Position numbers and translations under genes: made by a program
Assembly (NCBI RefSeq): GCF_041107455.1
Contig: NZ_JBGBPY010000001.1
Coordinates: forward strand, 2,976,001 to 3,040,000
Length of the DNA: 64,000 nt
Reading direction: 5' to 3'
From: Rhodanobacter humi
Lineage (GTDB): Bacteria > Pseudomonadota > Gammaproteobacteria > Xanthomonadales > Rhodanobacteraceae
Shown here: one piece after another, positions 1 to 9,927 of the stretch
Layout: each line of letters starts with the position of its first letter
How positions within the stretch are numbered: position 1 is the first letter of the stretch
The notes under the pieces: model-generated
What the model was told of the DNA's origin: nothing
Seen by the model: only the letters and a program-made list of their open reading frames with translations
The model's database searches: none

Positions 1-162
1 GTTTCCGAGGATGCCAGCGAGGCGCTGTACCTGGCCGCGCGCAACATCCCCTACCTGCATGTGCTGGACGTGATGGCGCTGAACCCGGTCAGCCTGGTCG
101 GTTCCGACCACATCGTCATGACCGTCGACGCGGTGAAGAAGATCGAGGAGTGGCTGGCATGA
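1..162 (+). CDS. rplD: 50S ribosomal protein L4, C-terminal part
   Basis: Partial gene, cut by the left edge; the last 53 codons are present and end in TGA. The peptide has the L4 C-terminal pattern ([20 protein letters not shown], then a short helix ending EEWLA). L4 binds 23S rRNA and in enterobacteria also represses the S10 operon. The stop codon overlaps the rplW start (ATGA), as is usual within this operon. The frame and the gene order rplD-rplW-rplB make the call safe. Confidence 0.95.
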   Translation, partial: VSEDASEALYLAARNIPYLHVLDVMALNPVSLVGSDHIVMTVDAVKKIEEWLA

Positions 163-452
163 GCAACGAACGCATTCTCGACACGCTGCGCGCGCCGCAC
201 ATCTCCGAGAAGTCGGCTCGCGTCGGCGAGCACAACCAGTATGTTTTCGTGGTGGCCCCCGAGGCGACCAAGGCCGATGTCCGTGCGGCGGTGGAGCAGA
301 TGTTCGACGTCAAGGTCGAGCAGGTGAACCTCGTCAACAGCAAGGGCAAGGTCAAGTCCTTCCGTTTCCGCGCTGGCAGCCGCCAGGGCAAGCGCAAGGC
401 TTATGTGCGTCTCGCCGATGGCCAGTCCATCGACGTGTCGGCCAAGGCCTGA
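159..452 (+). CDS. rplW: 50S ribosomal protein L23
   Basis: 97 residues, usual for L23, which lies at the peptide exit tunnel and docks trigger factor and SRP. The start is the ATG overlapping the rplD stop; an in-frame GTG nine bases upstream is less likely. The peptide opens [20 protein letters not shown] and contains the family pattern of lysines in [18 protein letters not shown]. It is followed after 17 bases by rplB within the S10 operon. Confidence 0.97.
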   Translation: MSNERILDTLRAPHISEKSARVGEHNQYVFVVAPEATKADVRAAVEQMFDVKVEQVNLVNSKGKVKSFRFRAGSRQGKRKAYVRLADGQSIDVSAKA

Positions 453-469
453 GCCAGGAGTTCTTCGAG

Positions 470-1291
470 ATGGCACTAATCACCCACAAGCCGACCTCGC
501 CGGGTCGCCGTGACGCGGTCAGCGTCCGCACGGAAGGCCTGCACAAGGGCGCGCCGCACGCGGCGTTGACCGAGGCGCAGTCCAAGACCGGCGGCCGCAA
601 CCACTTCGGTCGCATCACCACGCGTCATCGCGGCGGCGGTCACAAGCAGCATTACCGCATCATCGACTTCAAGCGCGACAAGGAAGGCATTGCCGCCAAG
701 GTCGAGCGCATCGAGTACGACCCGAATCGCACCGCGCACATCGCGCTGCTGTGCTACGCCGACGGCGAGCGCCGCTACATCATCGCGCCGAAGGGCGTGC
801 AGGTGGGCGACCGCCTGCTGTCCGGCCACGACGCGCCGATCAAGGCCGGCAACTGCCTGCAGCTGCGCAGCATCCCGGTGGGTTCCACCATCCACTGCAT
901 CGAGATGAAGCCGGGCAAGGGTGCGCAGATCGCTCGTTCCGCCGGCGCCTCGGTGCAACTGGTGGCCCGCGAGTCCGGCTACGCCACGCTGCGCCTGCGC
1001 TCCGGCGAAATGCGCCGCGTGCCGGTCGAGTGCCGCGCCACGATCGGCGAGGTCGGCAACGGCGAGCACAGCCTGAAGAAGCTCGGCAAGGCCGGCGCCA
1101 AGCGCTGGCTGGGCATCCGCCCGACCGTGCGCGGCGTGGTGATGAACCCGGTCGACCATCCGCACGGTGGTGGTGAAGGCCGTACCTCCGGCGGCCGTCA
1201 CCCGGTCAGCCCGTGGGGCACGCCGACCAAGGGTTACAAGACCCGCAACAACAAGCGCACGCAGCAGTTCATCGTGCGTCGCCGCAAGTAA
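470..1291 (+). CDS. rplB: 50S ribosomal protein L2
   Basis: 273 residues, full length for L2, the protein needed for subunit association and peptidyl transferase assembly. It shows the [12 protein letters not shown] region near residue 50 and the conserved C-terminal [26 protein letters not shown] block containing the functionally important histidine. AGGAG at 456-460 precedes the ATG. It is flanked by rplW and rpsS in the standard order. Confidence 0.98.
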   Translation: MALITHKPTSPGRRDAVSVRTEGLHKGAPHAALTEAQSKTGGRNHFGRITTRHRGGGHKQHYRIIDFKRDKEGIAAKVERIEYDPNRTAHIALLCYADGERRYIIAPKGVQVGDRLLSGHDAPIKAGNCLQLRSIPVGSTIHCIEMKPGKGAQIARSAGASVQLVARESGYATLRLRSGEMRRVPVECRATIGEVGNGEHSLKKLGKAGAKRWLGIRPTVRGVVMNPVDHPHGGGEGRTSGGRHPVSPWGTPTKGYKTRNNKRTQQFIVRRRK

Positions 1292-1303
1292 CAGGAACCC
1301 GAC

Positions 1304-1576
1304 ATGCCACGCTCTCTGAAGAAAGGTCCGTTCGTCGACCTTCACCTCGCCAAGAAGGTGGAAGCCGCGGTTTCCGCCAACAACAAGCGTCCGATCAAGA
1401 CCTGGTCGCGCCGCTCGATGATCCTGCCCGAAATGGTGGGCCTGACCATCGCCATCCACAACGGCCGCCAGCACGTGCCGGTGCTCGTCAACGAGAACAT
1501 GGTCGGGCACAAGCTCGGCGAGTTCGCGGTGACGCGCACCTTCAAGGGCCACGTCGGCGACAAGAAGGGCAAGTGA
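1304..1576 (+). CDS. rpsS: 30S ribosomal protein S19
   Basis: 90 residues. It opens [15 protein letters not shown] and contains [15 protein letters not shown], both S19 hallmarks; S19 sits in the 30S head with S13. The stop shares its last base with the rplV start (TGATG), so the two genes are probably translationally coupled. Confidence 0.98.
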   Translation: MPRSLKKGPFVDLHLAKKVEAAVSANNKRPIKTWSRRSMILPEMVGLTIAIHNGRQHVPVLVNENMVGHKLGEFAVTRTFKGHVGDKKGK

Positions 1577-1911
1577 TGAGCACCGAAGCCAAAGCGATCC
1601 TGCGCAGCGCCCGCATTTCGGCGCAGAAGGCACGCCTGGTGGCTGACCTGGTCCGCGGCATGCCCGTCGGCCGAGCCAGCGACGTGCTCCAGTTCACCAA
1701 CAAGAAGGCCGCAACCCTTGTCCGCAAGGTGCTGCTGTCGGCCGTCGCCAACGCCGAGAACAACCTCGGCGCCGATGTCGACGAGCTGAAGGTCGCGCGC
1801 ATCTTCGTGGACGAAGGTCCCGCGATGAAGCGCATGTATGCCCGGGCCAAGGGTCGCGGTTCCCGCATCCTGAAGCGCACCAGCCACATCACCGTGGTCG
1901 TCGGCGAGTAA
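1576..1911 (+). CDS. rplV: 50S ribosomal protein L22
   Basis: 111 residues starting at the ATG that overlaps the rpsS stop by one base. An open frame extends upstream but is only read-through of rpsS in another frame. It contains [16 protein letters not shown] and the C-terminal beta-hairpin sequence [20 protein letters not shown], the tunnel-lining loop where macrolide-resistance changes occur in other bacteria. The sequence looks wild type. Confidence 0.97.
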   Translation: MSTEAKAILRSARISAQKARLVADLVRGMPVGRASDVLQFTNKKAATLVRKVLLSAVANAENNLGADVDELKVARIFVDEGPAMKRMYARAKGRGSRILKRTSHITVVVGE

Positions 1912-1923
1912 GAGGAGAAGACG

Positions 1924-2685
1924 ATGGGTCATAAAGTTCATCCCACCGGCATCCGCCTCGGCATCGCCAAGGACTGGAACGCCAAGTGGTACGCCAACAA
2001 GGGCGACTACGCGAAGTATCTCGTGGCGGACATCAAGGTCCGCGAGATGCTGAAGAAGAAGCTGGCTGCCGCCGGCATCTCGAAGATCCAGATCGAGCGT
2101 CCGGCCAAGACCGCGCGCGTGACGATCCACACCGCCCGTCCGGGCGTGGTGATCGGCAAGAAGGGCGAGGACATCGAGAAGCTGCGCAAGGAAGTCAGCG
2201 ACCTGATGGGCGTCCCGACGCACATCAACGTCAACGAAGTGCGCAAGCCCGAGCTGGACGCCCAGCTGGTGGCCGAGTCGATCGCGCAGCAGCTGGAGCG
2301 TCGCATCATGTTCCGCCGCGCGATGAAGCGCTCGGTGGGCAATGCGATGCGCCTGGGCGCGCTGGGCATCAAGATCAACGTCTCCGGCCGTCTGAACGGC
2401 GCCGAGATCGCTCGCTCCGAGTGGGCGCGCGAAGGTCGCGTGCCGCTGCACACCCTGCGTGCGGACATCGACTACGGCACCGCCGAGGCCAAGACGCAGT
2501 ACGGCATCATCGGCATCAAGGTGTGGGTCTACAAGGGCGAGATCTTCGACGTGGCCCAGATCGGCCAGGAGCCGAAGGACGACTCCCCGGCGCCGTCGCG
2601 CCGCGAGGGTGGCGAAGGCCGTCGTGATCGTGAACCGCGTCGTGACCGTGATGGCGAAGGCCGTCGCGAGCGCGCGGCGAAGTAA
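1924..2685 (+). CDS. rpsC: 30S ribosomal protein S3
   Basis: 253 residues against about 233 in E. coli. The N-terminal [14 protein letters not shown] and the type-2 KH domain ([16 protein letters not shown] near residue 75) are intact. The extra length is a low-complexity basic/acidic tail from about residue 220, rich in RRD, GEGRR and EP. S3 forms the mRNA entry site with S4 and S5. AGAGGAG lies just upstream of the ATG. Confidence 0.98.
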   Translation: MGHKVHPTGIRLGIAKDWNAKWYANKGDYAKYLVADIKVREMLKKKLAAAGISKIQIERPAKTARVTIHTARPGVVIGKKGEDIEKLRKEVSDLMGVPTHINVNEVRKPELDAQLVAESIAQQLERRIMFRRAMKRSVGNAMRLGALGIKINVSGRLNGAEIARSEWAREGRVPLHTLRADIDYGTAEAKTQYGIIGIKVWVYKGEIFDVAQIGQEPKDDSPAPSRREGGEGRRDREPRRDRDGEGRRERAAK

Positions 2686-2696
2686 GGAGAGTTGCC

Positions 2697-3110
2697 ATGT
2701 TGCAACCCAAGCGAACCAAATTCCGCAAGCAGTTCAAGGGCCGCAACGACGGGCTGGCGCAGTGCGCCAACCTCGTCAGCTTCGGCGAATTCGGCCTGAA
2801 GGCGACCACCCACGGCGCGCTCACCGCGCGCCAGATCGAGGCCGGTCGTCGTTGCATCACCCGCTTCGTGAAGCGCGGCGGCAAGCTGTGGATCCGCGTG
2901 TTCCCGGACAAGCCGATCACCAAGAAGCCGATCGAAGTGCGTATGGGCGCCGGCAAGGGCGGCGTGGAATTCTGGGTGGCTCCGATCCAGCCCGGCCGCA
3001 TGCTCTATGAAATCGAGGGCATCGACGAGACGTCGGCGCGCGAGGCGTTCCGCCTGGCGGCCGCCAAGCTCTCGGTGCAGACCCAGTTCGTGACCCGGGC
3101 GGTGATGTGA
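2697..3110 (+). CDS. rplP: 50S ribosomal protein L16
   Basis: 137 residues, standard length. It starts [17 protein letters not shown] and contains the conserved [20 protein letters not shown] segment that approaches the A-site tRNA. The SD sequence AAGGAGAG is directly upstream. One base separates its stop from the start of rpmC. Confidence 0.98.
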   Translation: MLQPKRTKFRKQFKGRNDGLAQCANLVSFGEFGLKATTHGALTARQIEAGRRCITRFVKRGGKLWIRVFPDKPITKKPIEVRMGAGKGGVEFWVAPIQPGRMLYEIEGIDETSAREAFRLAAAKLSVQTQFVTRAVM

Positions 3111-3111
3111 T

Positions 3112-3297
3112 ATGGCCATCAAAGATCTGACCACCAAGTCGGCCGACGAGCTCAAGCAGCACCTGCTGGACCTGCGCAAGGAGCAGTTCAACCTGCGCAT
3201 GCAGAAGGGTGCCGGCCAGCTCAGCCAGCCGCATCAGCTGCGCCGCGTCCGGCGTGACATCGCCCGCACGAAGTTCGTGCTCGGCGCGAAGAAGTAA
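3112..3297 (+). CDS. rpmC: 50S ribosomal protein L29
   Basis: 61 residues, all helical in the family, lying next to L23 at the tunnel exit. The peptide has [22 protein letters not shown] followed by [14 protein letters not shown], the L29 signature. It sits immediately after rplP and 12 bases before rpsQ. Confidence 0.97.
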   Translation: MAIKDLTTKSADELKQHLLDLRKEQFNLRMQKGAGQLSQPHQLRRVRRDIARTKFVLGAKK

Positions 3298-3309
3298 GGG
3301 AGCGCCGAG

Positions 3310-3585
3310 ATGAGCGACAACCAGAACACCGCTGTCAAGAGCGGGGCGCGCACCCTCGAGGGCCGCGTCATCAGCAACAAGATGGACAAGACGGTCACCG
3401 TCCTGATCGAGCGCCAGGTGCAACACGGCCTGCTGGGCAAGATCGTGCGCCGGTCGACCAAGCTGCACGCGCAGGACGACCTCGGTGCGAACGAGGGCGA
3501 CCTGGTGCGCATCGCCGAGTGCCGTCCGCTGTCCAAGACCAAGCATCACCGCGTGGTCGAAATCGTCGTCCGCGCGGCCGTCTAA
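3310..3585 (+). CDS. rpsQ: 30S ribosomal protein S17
   Basis: 91 residues, slightly longer than the E. coli protein because of an N-terminal extension ([13 protein letters not shown]). The core [20 protein letters not shown] and the later [15 protein letters not shown] are S17 motifs; S17 binds 16S rRNA in early assembly. It is the last gene of the S10 operon part. Confidence 0.97.
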   Translation: MSDNQNTAVKSGARTLEGRVISNKMDKTVTVLIERQVQHGLLGKIVRRSTKLHAQDDLGANEGDLVRIAECRPLSKTKHHRVVEIVVRAAV

Positions 3586-3600
3586 AAGGAGGGTGCAGAC

Positions 3601-3969
3601 ATGATCCAGATGCAAAGCACGCTCTCCGCGGCGGACAACAGCGGCGCCAAGGAACTGATGTGCATCAAGGTGCTCGGCGGCTCCAAGCGCCGTTACGCCG
3701 CGATCGGTGACGTGATCAAGGTCACCGTGAAGGATGCCATCCCCCGCGGCAAGGTGAAGAAGGGCGAGGTGTACAACGCCGTGGTGGTCCGTACCGCCAA
3801 GGGTGTGCGCCGTCCCGATGGCTCGCTGATCCGTTTCGACGGCAATGCAGCGGTGCTCCTCAACAACAAGCTCGAGCCGATCGGCACCCGTATCTTCGGG
3901 CCGGTCACCCGCGAGCTGCGCAGCGAGAAGTTCATGAAGATCGTCTCGCTCGCGCCCGAAGTGCTCTGA
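3601..3969 (+). CDS. rplN: 50S ribosomal protein L14
   Basis: 122 residues, the invariant L14 length. It opens [20 protein letters not shown] and ends REKF-like [15 protein letters not shown]. An unusually strong SD (AAGGAGGG at about 3586-3593) precedes it. It begins the spc-type part; L14 contacts 16S rRNA in intersubunit bridges. Confidence 0.98.
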   Translation: MIQMQSTLSAADNSGAKELMCIKVLGGSKRRYAAIGDVIKVTVKDAIPRGKVKKGEVYNAVVVRTAKGVRRPDGSLIRFDGNAAVLLNNKLEPIGTRIFGPVTRELRSEKFMKIVSLAPEVL

Positions 3970-3983
3970 GCGGAGTCAAGAAC

Positions 3984-4298
3984 ATGAATCGTATCCGCAA
4001 GGGTGATCAGGTCCTCGTGATCACCGGCAAGAACAAGGGCCAGCGCGGCGAAGTGCTGCGTGTCGCGGACGACCGCGTTTACGTCTCCAACGTGAACCTG
4101 GTCAAGCGCCACACCAAGCCGAATCCGCAGGCCAACCAGGCCGGCGGCATCGTCGAGCGTGAAGCCTCGATCCATCTCTCCAATGTGCAGCTGTTCAACC
4201 CCGCCTCGAACAAGGGTGAACGCGTTGGCACCAAGACGCTCGCTGATGGGCGCAAGGTCCGCGTGTTCCGTTCGACTGGCGAGGTCGTGGACGCGTAA
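3984..4298 (+). CDS. rplX: 50S ribosomal protein L24
   Basis: 104 residues. It carries the KOW motif at the N terminus ([20 protein letters not shown]) and [10 protein letters not shown], both diagnostic for L24, an assembly initiator of the 50S subunit. It is placed between rplN and rplE as in other gammaproteobacteria. Confidence 0.98.
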   Translation: MNRIRKGDQVLVITGKNKGQRGEVLRVADDRVYVSNVNLVKRHTKPNPQANQAGGIVEREASIHLSNVQLFNPASNKGERVGTKTLADGRKVRVFRSTGEVVDA

Positions 4299-4309
4299 GG
4301 ATTAATGAC

Positions 4310-4849
4310 ATGACGCGCCTTGAGACGTTTTACAAAGAGCAGGTAGTGCCGAAGCTCACCGAGAAGTTCGGCTACCAGAACGTGATGCAGGTTCCCCGCA
4401 TCACCAAGATCACGCTGAACATGGGCGTGGGCGAAGCGGCCGGCAACAAGAAGATCCTCGAGAACGCCGTGGCCGACATGGCCAAGATCTCGGGCCAGAA
4501 GCCGATCACGACCAAGGCGCGCGTTTCCGTGGCCTCGTTCAAAATCCGCGACGGCTGGCCGATCGGCTGCAAGGTCACCCTGCGCCGCGCGCAGATGTTC
4601 GAGTTCCTGGATCGCCTGATCAACATCTCGCTGCCCCGCGTCCGCGACTTCCGCGGCGTCTCGGGCCGCGCCTTCGATGGCCGTGGCAACTTCAACTTCG
4701 GCATCAAGGAGCAGATCATCTTCCCGGAAATCGACTTCGACGCGGTCGACGCGATGCGCGGCATGGACATCGCCATCACCACCACGGCGAAGACCGACGC
4801 CGAGGCCAAGGCGCTGCTGGAAGCCTTCAGCTTCCCGTTCCGTAACTGA
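4310..4849 (+). CDS. rplE: 50S ribosomal protein L5
   Basis: 179 residues, the normal size. It contains [24 protein letters not shown] and the C-terminal [20 protein letters not shown], all typical of L5, which binds 5S rRNA and contacts P-site tRNA. It lies 17 bases before rpsN. Confidence 0.98.
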   Translation: MTRLETFYKEQVVPKLTEKFGYQNVMQVPRITKITLNMGVGEAAGNKKILENAVADMAKISGQKPITTKARVSVASFKIRDGWPIGCKVTLRRAQMFEFLDRLINISLPRVRDFRGVSGRAFDGRGNFNFGIKEQIIFPEIDFDAVDAMRGMDIAITTTAKTDAEAKALLEAFSFPFRN

Positions 4850-4866
4850 TAACGCGAGAGAAACAC

Positions 4867-5172
4867 ATGGCAAAGACCTCGATGGTCAACCGCGACATCA
4901 AGCGGACCAAGCTCGTCCAGAAGTACGCCGCCAAGCGCGCCGAACTGAAGGCGATCGTGCTGAGCCCCACCGCCTCCTACGAGGAGAAGATGGAAGCGCA
5001 GAGCAAGCTGCAGAAGCTGCCGCGCGACGCCAGCCCGACCCGCCAGCGCACCCGTTGCGCGCTGACCGGCCGTCCGCGCGCCGTGTACGCCAAGTTCAAC
5101 CTCGGCCGCAACAAGCTGCGCGAAGCCACCATGCGTGGCGACGTGCCCGGCTTGCGCAAGGCCAGTTGGTAA
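4867..5172 (+). CDS. rpsN: 30S ribosomal protein S14, zinc-independent type
   Basis: 101 residues, the long form lacking the CxxC...CxxC zinc site; only one Cys is present (in [14 protein letters not shown]). This form does not need zinc and is normal for proteobacteria. The C-terminal [11 protein letters not shown] is the usual ending. A 220-base gap follows before rpsH, wider than the other junctions in this block. Confidence 0.98.
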   Translation: MAKTSMVNRDIKRTKLVQKYAAKRAELKAIVLSPTASYEEKMEAQSKLQKLPRDASPTRQRTRCALTGRPRAVYAKFNLGRNKLREATMRGDVPGLRKASW

Positions 5173-5266
5173 GACCCAAGCTGGGGCAGGGCGGACGAAT
5201 CCGCCCGACCCGATGCGGCGGCAGACCTTGAGGGCTGCCGCCGTCGGCGTAATTCCAGCGCCGATA

Positions 5267-5295
5267 TTCGCAAAGCCGGGAAAAGCTGCTATAGT
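5267..5295 (+). promoter_or_regulatory. Candidate sigma-70 promoter inside the spc operon, before rpsH
   Basis: In the 220-base rpsN-rpsH gap, TTCGCA at 5267-5272 and TATAGT at 5290-5295 are separated by 17 bases (4/6 and 5/6 matches to the consensus hexamers). Transcription would begin near 5302, leaving a leader of about 90 bases before rpsH. This is inferred from sequence alone. Confidence 0.5.
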
Positions 5296-5392
5296 CGGCG
5301 GTCTGCGCAACGCAGGCTGACGCCTTGTCGGCATCACAATCTAGAAGATTTCCGGTTTTATCGGATATCGGTGCACTCTGAAGGATGTTTTC

Positions 5393-5788
5393 ATGAGCAT
5401 GACTGATCCCATCGCCGACATGTTTACGCGTGTCCGCAATGCCCAGCTGATGGGCAAGCCGACGGTGAGCATGCCGTCGTCCAAGCTGAAGGTGGCGATC
5501 GCCAACCTTCTCAAGAACGAAGGCTACATTCTCGACGCGCAGTCCTCCCAGGCGGAGGGCAAGCCGGTGCTCGAGATCAAGCTGAAGTATTTCGAAGGCC
5601 GCCCGGCCATCGAAGCCATCTCCCGCGTCAGCCGTTCCGGCCTGCGCATCTACCGCGGCAAGGATGAACTGCCGAAGGTGCTCGGTGGTCTGGGCATCTC
5701 GATCATCTCGACGTCCGCCGGTCTGCTGACCGACGCGCAGGCCCGCTCCAAGGGGCTGGGCGGCGAAGTCATCGGCCAGGTCGCCTAA
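5393..5788 (+). CDS. rpsH: 30S ribosomal protein S8
   Basis: 131 residues (or 129 from the second ATG at 5399). [16 protein letters not shown] and the C-terminal [25 protein letters not shown] are S8 hallmarks; S8 nucleates the 16S central domain and represses the spc operon in E. coli. AAGGAT precedes the start. The gene is headed by a long leader with a candidate promoter, so its expression may be partly independent of the genes upstream. Confidence 0.98.
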   Translation: MSMTDPIADMFTRVRNAQLMGKPTVSMPSSKLKVAIANLLKNEGYILDAQSSQAEGKPVLEIKLKYFEGRPAIEAISRVSRSGLRIYRGKDELPKVLGGLGISIISTSAGLLTDAQARSKGLGGEVIGQVA

Positions 5789-5798
5789 GGAGCCGACG

Positions 5799-6326
5799 AT
5801 GTCACGTGTAGCCAAAAAGACGATCAACCTGCCGAAGGGCGTGGAGCTGAAGGCCGCGGCCGACAGCGTTACCGTGAAGGGCCCGAAGGGCACGCTGGCG
5901 ATCCACGCGCTGCCCGGCGTGTCGCTCGCGGTGAACGGCGAAGCCGTCAACATCCAGCTGGCCGAAGGCGCCGACGACAAGTTCGGCGGCACCGCCCGCG
6001 CGCTGCTGGCGAACATGGTCAAGGGCGTGTCTGAGGGTTACGAGCGCAAGCTGGAGCTGGTCGGCGTGGGTTACCGCGCGTCGATGGCCGGCAAGGCGCT
6101 GAACCTGAGCCTGGGCTTCTCGCACCCGGTGGTGTTCGAGGCGCCGGCGGGGATCACGCTGGAAACCCCTTCGCAGACCGAGATCCTGATCAAGGGCGCC
6201 GACAAGCAGGCCGTGGGTCAGGTGGCCGCCAAGATCCGCGGCTTCCGTCCGCCGGAGCCCTACAAGGGTAAGGGCGTGCGCTATGCCGGCGAGAAGATCA
6301 CCCTGAAGGAAGCCAAGAAGGCGTAA
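5799..6326 (+). CDS. rplF: 50S ribosomal protein L6
   Basis: 175 residues. It begins [17 protein letters not shown] and contains the conserved C-terminal [22 protein letters not shown]6 supports the GTPase-associated region. AAGGAG lies before the start. A 111-base gap containing a stem-loop separates it from rplR. Confidence 0.98.
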   Translation: MSRVAKKTINLPKGVELKAAADSVTVKGPKGTLAIHALPGVSLAVNGEAVNIQLAEGADDKFGGTARALLANMVKGVSEGYERKLELVGVGYRASMAGKALNLSLGFSHPVVFEAPAGITLETPSQTEILIKGADKQAVGQVAAKIRGFRPPEPYKGKGVRYAGEKITLKEAKKA

Positions 6327-6357
6327 ATGAGTTAGTACGCTTTCCCTGCGTGTGGAA

Positions 6358-6375
6358 GCGGCCATCCGTGGCCGC
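6358..6375 (+). repeat. GC stem-loop before rplR (copy 1 of 3)
   Basis: GCGGCCA, loop TCCG, TGGCCGC. The flanking context (GAAGCGGCC.TCCGTGGCCGCAC) is nearly repeated before rpsK at 9928. It lies between rplF and rplR and has no following T tract, so it is more likely an RNA-stability or extragenic palindrome element than a terminator. Confidence 0.7.
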
Positions 6376-6437
6376 ACTCCTCAAAAAGGCAGGGTAGTCC
6401 GCTCATGCAAGCCGATCCGCTTTCGAGGAACAGACAG

Positions 6438-6791
6438 ATGAACAAGAACGAATCCCGCCTGCGTCGCGCCAAGTCCACGCGTTCGCACATCCGCAAGCTC
6501 GGCGTGGCGCGCCTGTCGGTGCACCGCACCGGTCAGCACCTCTACGCCCAGGTGTTCGATGCCTCCGGCGTCAACGTGGTGGCGGCTGCCTCCACCGTGC
6601 AGAAGTCGGTGGCCGAGGGCCTGAAGGGCACCAAGAACCTGACCGCCGCCGCCGCGGTGGGCAAGGCCGTCGCCGAGCGTGCACTGGCTGCCGGCGTGGA
6701 GTCGGTGGCGTTCGACCGCTCCGGCTTCCGCTTCCACGGTCGCATCAAGGCACTGGCCGATGCGGCGCGCGAGGCTGGCTTGAAGTTTTAA
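6438..6791 (+). CDS. rplR: 50S ribosomal protein L18
   Basis: 117 residues from the ATG at 6438, which has GAGGAA seven bases upstream; an in-frame upstream ATG would add residues unrelated to L18. The peptide has [23 protein letters not shown] and ends [26 protein letters not shown], the L18 signature for 5S rRNA binding. Confidence 0.96.
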   Translation: MNKNESRLRRAKSTRSHIRKLGVARLSVHRTGQHLYAQVFDASGVNVVAAASTVQKSVAEGLKGTKNLTAAAAVGKAVAERALAAGVESVAFDRSGFRFHGRIKALADAAREAGLKF

Positions 6792-6929
6792 GAGCAGGGA
6801 TTGGGGATGCGGGATTCGAGAGATCCTGTCTCGCGAGATCCGAGCCCTTCGCTTCCAGCAACACCACAACTACAAGCGGCGCAGCCGCAAGCAAAAGTCC
6901 CGGATGGTCCGGGCACACGGAATCGAGAA

Positions 6930-7439
6930 ATGTCTTCCAACGATCGCGAAAATTCCGACGGCCTGCTGGAAAAGCTGATTGCCGTCAACCGCGTGGCCAA
7001 GACCGTGAAGGGTGGCCGCCAGATGAGCTTCACTGCGCTGACCGTGGTCGGCGACGGCGAGGGCAAGGTCGGCTTCGGCTATGGCAAGGCGCGTGAAGTG
7101 CCGGTCGCCATCTCCAAGGCGATGGAGCGTGCCCGCCGCCAGATGGTGAGCATCGACCTGAACAACGGCACCTTGTGGTACGCCATCAAGGCCAACCACG
7201 GCGCGGCCCGCGTCTACATGCAGCCGGCCTCCGAAGGTACCGGCGTGATCGCCGGCGGTGCCATGCGCGCGGTGCTCGAAGTGGTGGGCGTGAAGAACGT
7301 GCTGGCCAAGGCGGTCGGTTCGCGCAACCCGATCAACCTGGTGCGCGCCACCATCAAGGGCCTGCAGGCGGTTGCCTCGCCGAAGCAGATCGCCGCCAAG
7401 CGTGGCAAGACCGTGGACGAGGTGCTTGGCAATGGCTAA
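6930..7439 (+). CDS. rpsE: 30S ribosomal protein S5
   Basis: 169 residues starting [22 protein letters not shown]. An open frame runs 129 bases further upstream, but that part is the repetitive spacer and is not S5-like. It contains the double-stranded RNA-binding domain ([25 protein letters not shown]) and the [15 protein letters not shown] segment. S5 acts in translational fidelity with S4. The SD is weak. It overlaps rpmD by eight bases. Confidence 0.96.
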   Translation: MSSNDRENSDGLLEKLIAVNRVAKTVKGGRQMSFTALTVVGDGEGKVGFGYGKAREVPVAISKAMERARRQMVSIDLNNGTLWYAIKANHGAARVYMQPASEGTGVIAGGAMRAVLEVVGVKNVLAKAVGSRNPINLVRATIKGLQAVASPKQIAAKRGKTVDEVLGNG

Positions 7440-7629
7440 GAAGAACGAAACCGCCGGCACCGTGCGCGTGCGCCTGGTGAAGGGCCTGCGTGGCGTGCAG
7501 GCGCGGCATCGTCTCAGCGTCAAGGCGCTGGGCCTGAACAAGACCAACGACGTCCGTGAGCTGAAGGACAGCCCGCAGGTGCGTGGCCTGATCAACACGG
7601 TCTACTACCTGGTCCGGGTCGAGGAGTAA
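7432..7629 (+). CDS. rpmD: 50S ribosomal protein L30
   Basis: 65 residues, starting at the ATG that overlaps the end of rpsE by eight bases ([18 protein letters not shown]). The core [41 protein letters not shown] matches the L30 fold found in bacteria that carry this gene. Its position between rpsE and rplO is standard. Confidence 0.95.
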   Translation: MAKKNETAGTVRVRLVKGLRGVQARHRLSVKALGLNKTNDVRELKDSPQVRGLINTVYYLVRVEE

Positions 7630-7634
7630 TCATC

Positions 7635-8066
7635 ATGCGTCTCAACGACATCAAGCCCGCCGCCGGTTCGCGCAAGACCAAGCTGCGCGTGGGTCGCGGC
7701 ATCGGCTCGGGCCTCGGCAAGACGGCCGGTCGCGGCCACAAGGGTCAGCACGCCCGCGCCGGCGGCACCCACAAGTACGGCTTCGAAGGCGGCCAGATGC
7801 CGCTGCAGCGTCGCCTGCCCAAGGTCGGCTTCCGCTCCAAGCTGAAGGCCGAGAGCCAGCAGGTGTTCCTGTACCAGCTGGCCAGCCTCAAGGCCGACGT
7901 GATCGACGCCATCGTGCTGCACCAGGCCGGCCTGATCGACAGCCGCGCCAAGAAGGTGAAGGTGGTGCTGAAGGGTGAAATCGGTCGTGCGGTGAAGCTG
8001 TCGGGTCTGCTGGCCACGGCTGGCGCCAAGGCAGCCATCGAGGCGGCCGGCGGCAGCGTGGAGTAA
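7635..8066 (+). CDS. rplO: 50S ribosomal protein L15
   Basis: 143 residues. The N-terminal [14 protein letters not shown] and the Gly-rich [19 protein letters not shown] are the L15 signature; [14 protein letters not shown] also fits. L15 is a late-assembling 50S protein contacting domain II of 23S rRNA. It is followed five bases later by secY. Confidence 0.98.
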   Translation: MRLNDIKPAAGSRKTKLRVGRGIGSGLGKTAGRGHKGQHARAGGTHKYGFEGGQMPLQRRLPKVGFRSKLKAESQQVFLYQLASLKADVIDAIVLHQAGLIDSRAKKVKVVLKGEIGRAVKLSGLLATAGAKAAIEAAGGSVE

Positions 8067-8071
8067 TCACG

Positions 8072-9394
8072 GTGGCTCAAGCCAAGGGCAACGCACTCGG
8101 CAAGCTCGGCAAATTGACCGAACTGCGTCAGCGCATCTTCTTCGTGATCGGTGCGCTGGTGGTGTTCCGTCTCGGTTCGTTCATCCCCGTGCCGGGCGTG
8201 AACCCCGACGCGATGAGCAACCTGGTCAACGGCAACGGCCTGATGGACATGTTCAACATGTTCTCGGGCGGCGCGCTGGCGCGCTTCTCGGTGTTCGCGC
8301 TGGGCGTGATCCCGTACATCTCGGCGTCGATCGTGATCCAGATGATGGGTTCGGTGATCCCGAGCCTGCAGGCGCTGCGCAAGGAAGGCGAGTCCGGCAA
8401 GCGCAAGATGACGATGTACACCCGCATCGGCACCGTGGGTCTGGCGCTGTTCCAGTCCTTCGGCATCGCGGTGGCGCTGCAGAAGCAGGTCGCGGCGGGC
8501 GGTGCGCCGGTGGTGTACACCCCGGGCTTCGGGTTCGTGCTGGCCTCGGTGGTGGGTCTGACTGCCGGCACCATGTTCCTGATGTGGCTGGGCGAGCAGA
8601 TGACCGAGCGCGGCATCGGCAACGGCATCTCGCTGCTGATCTTCGCCGGCATCGTGGCCGGCCTGCCGGGCGCGGTGGTGCACACCCTGGGCATGTCCAG
8701 CAACGGCGAGCTGTCGGTGCTGATGCTGCTGATCGTGTTCGCGATCGTGCTGGGCGTCACCGCGTTCTGCGTATTCATGGAGCGCGCGCAGCGGCGGATA
8801 ACCGTCAACTATGCGCGGCGTTCCGGCGGCCAGCGGGCCTACCAGAACCAGAGCTCGAACCTGCCGCTGAAGATCAACATGTCGGGCGTGATCCCGCCGA
8901 TCTTCGCGTCCAGCCTGCTGATGTTCCCGGCGACCGCGGTGAGCTGGTTCGGCACCGGCCACCAGGCGCGCTGGTTGCAGGATCTGACCCAGGCGCTGAA
9001 CCCGGGTGAGCCGCTGTACGACATCGTCTATTCGGTGCTGGTGATCGGTTTCGCGTTCTTCTACACCGCGATCGTGTTCAACGCGGACGAGACGGCGGAC
9101 AACCTCAAGCGCTCCGGCGCGCTGATTCCGGGCATCCGTCCGGGTCGCGCCACGGCCAGCTACATCGATGGCGTGATGACCCGTTTGACCGGCGTCGGTG
9201 CGCTGTACCTGGTGCTGGTCTGCCTGGTGCCGTCGTTCATGCAGAAGTTCTGGCACGTGCCGTTCTATTTCGGCGGTACGTCGCTGCTGATCGTGGTGGT
9301 GGTGGTGATGGACTTCACGGCGCAGATCCAGGCGCACCTGGTCAGCCACCAGTACGAAAGTTTGCTCAAGAAGGCCAATCTCCGTCGCAACTAG
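8072..9394 (+). CDS. secY: Preprotein translocase subunit SecY
   Basis: 440 residues with ten predicted membrane spans, forming the channel of the SecYEG translocon in the inner membrane. The start is a GTG ([15 protein letters not shown]). Recognisable parts include [12 protein letters not shown] after the first span, the plug region [19 protein letters not shown], and the cytoplasmic loop [14 protein letters not shown] that contacts ribosome and SecA. It ends the spc part. No rpmJ lies between it and rpsM. Confidence 0.98.
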   Translation: MAQAKGNALGKLGKLTELRQRIFFVIGALVVFRLGSFIPVPGVNPDAMSNLVNGNGLMDMFNMFSGGALARFSVFALGVIPYISASIVIQMMGSVIPSLQALRKEGESGKRKMTMYTRIGTVGLALFQSFGIAVALQKQVAAGGAPVVYTPGFGFVLASVVGLTAGTMFLMWLGEQMTERGIGNGISLLIFAGIVAGLPGAVVHTLGMSSNGELSVLMLLIVFAIVLGVTAFCVFMERAQRRITVNYARRSGGQRAYQNQSSNLPLKINMSGVIPPIFASSLLMFPATAVSWFGTGHQARWLQDLTQALNPGEPLYDIVYSVLVIGFAFFYTAIVFNADETADNLKRSGALIPGIRPGRATASYIDGVMTRLTGVGALYLVLVCLVPSFMQKFWHVPFYFGGTSLLIVVVVVMDFTAQIQAHLVSHQYESLLKKANLRRN

Positions 9395-9438
9395 TGGCTG
9401 CTGGGCGCGGGAGATGGGTCGAAAACCCGGAGGGCCGG

Positions 9439-9455
9439 GCGGCGTTGGGCGCCGC
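9439..9455 (+). terminator. Weak stem-loop after secY
   Basis: GCGGCG, loop TTGGG, CGCCGC, followed by AGGGCTTTCCT. The short T-poor tail makes this at best an attenuator between the spc and alpha parts of the cluster. Confidence 0.3.
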
Positions 9456-9460
9456 AGGGC

Positions 9461-9489
9461 TTTCCTGACAAGTTGATTCAAGTTAGAAT
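9461..9489 (+). promoter_or_regulatory. Weak promoter candidate before rpsM
   Basis: TAGAAT at 9484-9489 resembles a -10 box (5/6). At 17-base spacing the -35 position reads TTTCCT (3/6). The site lies 43 bases before rpsM, where an alpha-operon promoter would be plausible. Support is modest. Confidence 0.35.
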
Positions 9490-9531
9490 TGCGCGTTTAC
9501 CGCGCACGAAACGCATCGGAGAAAGTACATC

Positions 9532-9888
9532 ATGGCGCGCATCGCGGGTGTCAATTTGCCGGTCCAGAAGCATGTCTGGGTTGGCCTGCAGAGCATTTAC
9601 GGCATCGGCCGCAGCCGGGCCAGGAAGGTCTGTGCGGACGCTGGCGTGGTTCCCACCACCCAGATCAAGTCGCTGAGTGAAGGCGAAGTGGAAAAGCTTC
9701 GCGCGGAAATCGCCAAGTACGTCGTGGAAGGCGACCTGCGCCGCGAAGTGGGCATGGCGATCAAGCGCCTGATGGATCTGGGCACCTACCGCGGCTTGCG
9801 CCATCGTCGCGGCCTGCCGGTGCGCGGCCAGCGCACGCGTACCAACGCACGCACCCGCAAGGGCCCGCGTCGCGCCATCAAGAAGTGA
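9532..9888 (+). CDS. rpsM: 30S ribosomal protein S13
   Basis: 118 residues. It opens [30 protein letters not shown] (helix-two-turn-helix) and ends in the basic tail [21 protein letters not shown] that reaches the P-site tRNA. It is the first gene of the alpha-type part (rpsM-rpsK-rpsD-rpoA-rplQ). Confidence 0.98.
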   Translation: MARIAGVNLPVQKHVWVGLQSIYGIGRSRARKVCADAGVVPTTQIKSLSEGEVEKLRAEIAKYVVEGDLRREVGMAIKRLMDLGTYRGLRHRRGLPVRGQRTRTNARTRKGPRRAIKK

Positions 9889-9927
9889 TTTGCCAGTGCG
9901 ATCGTCCCTGATCGCGAAGATCACGAA

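Noticed and set aside
7745-9481. 578-codon minus-strand open frame opposite rplO and secY
   Set aside because: Antisense to conserved ribosomal and secY genes; the composition is typical of a shadow frame.
9465-9489. CTGACA with TAGAAT as a strong rpsM promoter
   Set aside because: The spacer would be only 13 bases, too short for sigma-70; only a weak alternative pairing is listed.
9395-9531. Search for rpmJ (L36) between secY and rpsM
   Set aside because: No short Cys-containing basic reading frame of L36 type exists there; the gene is presumably elsewhere in the genome.
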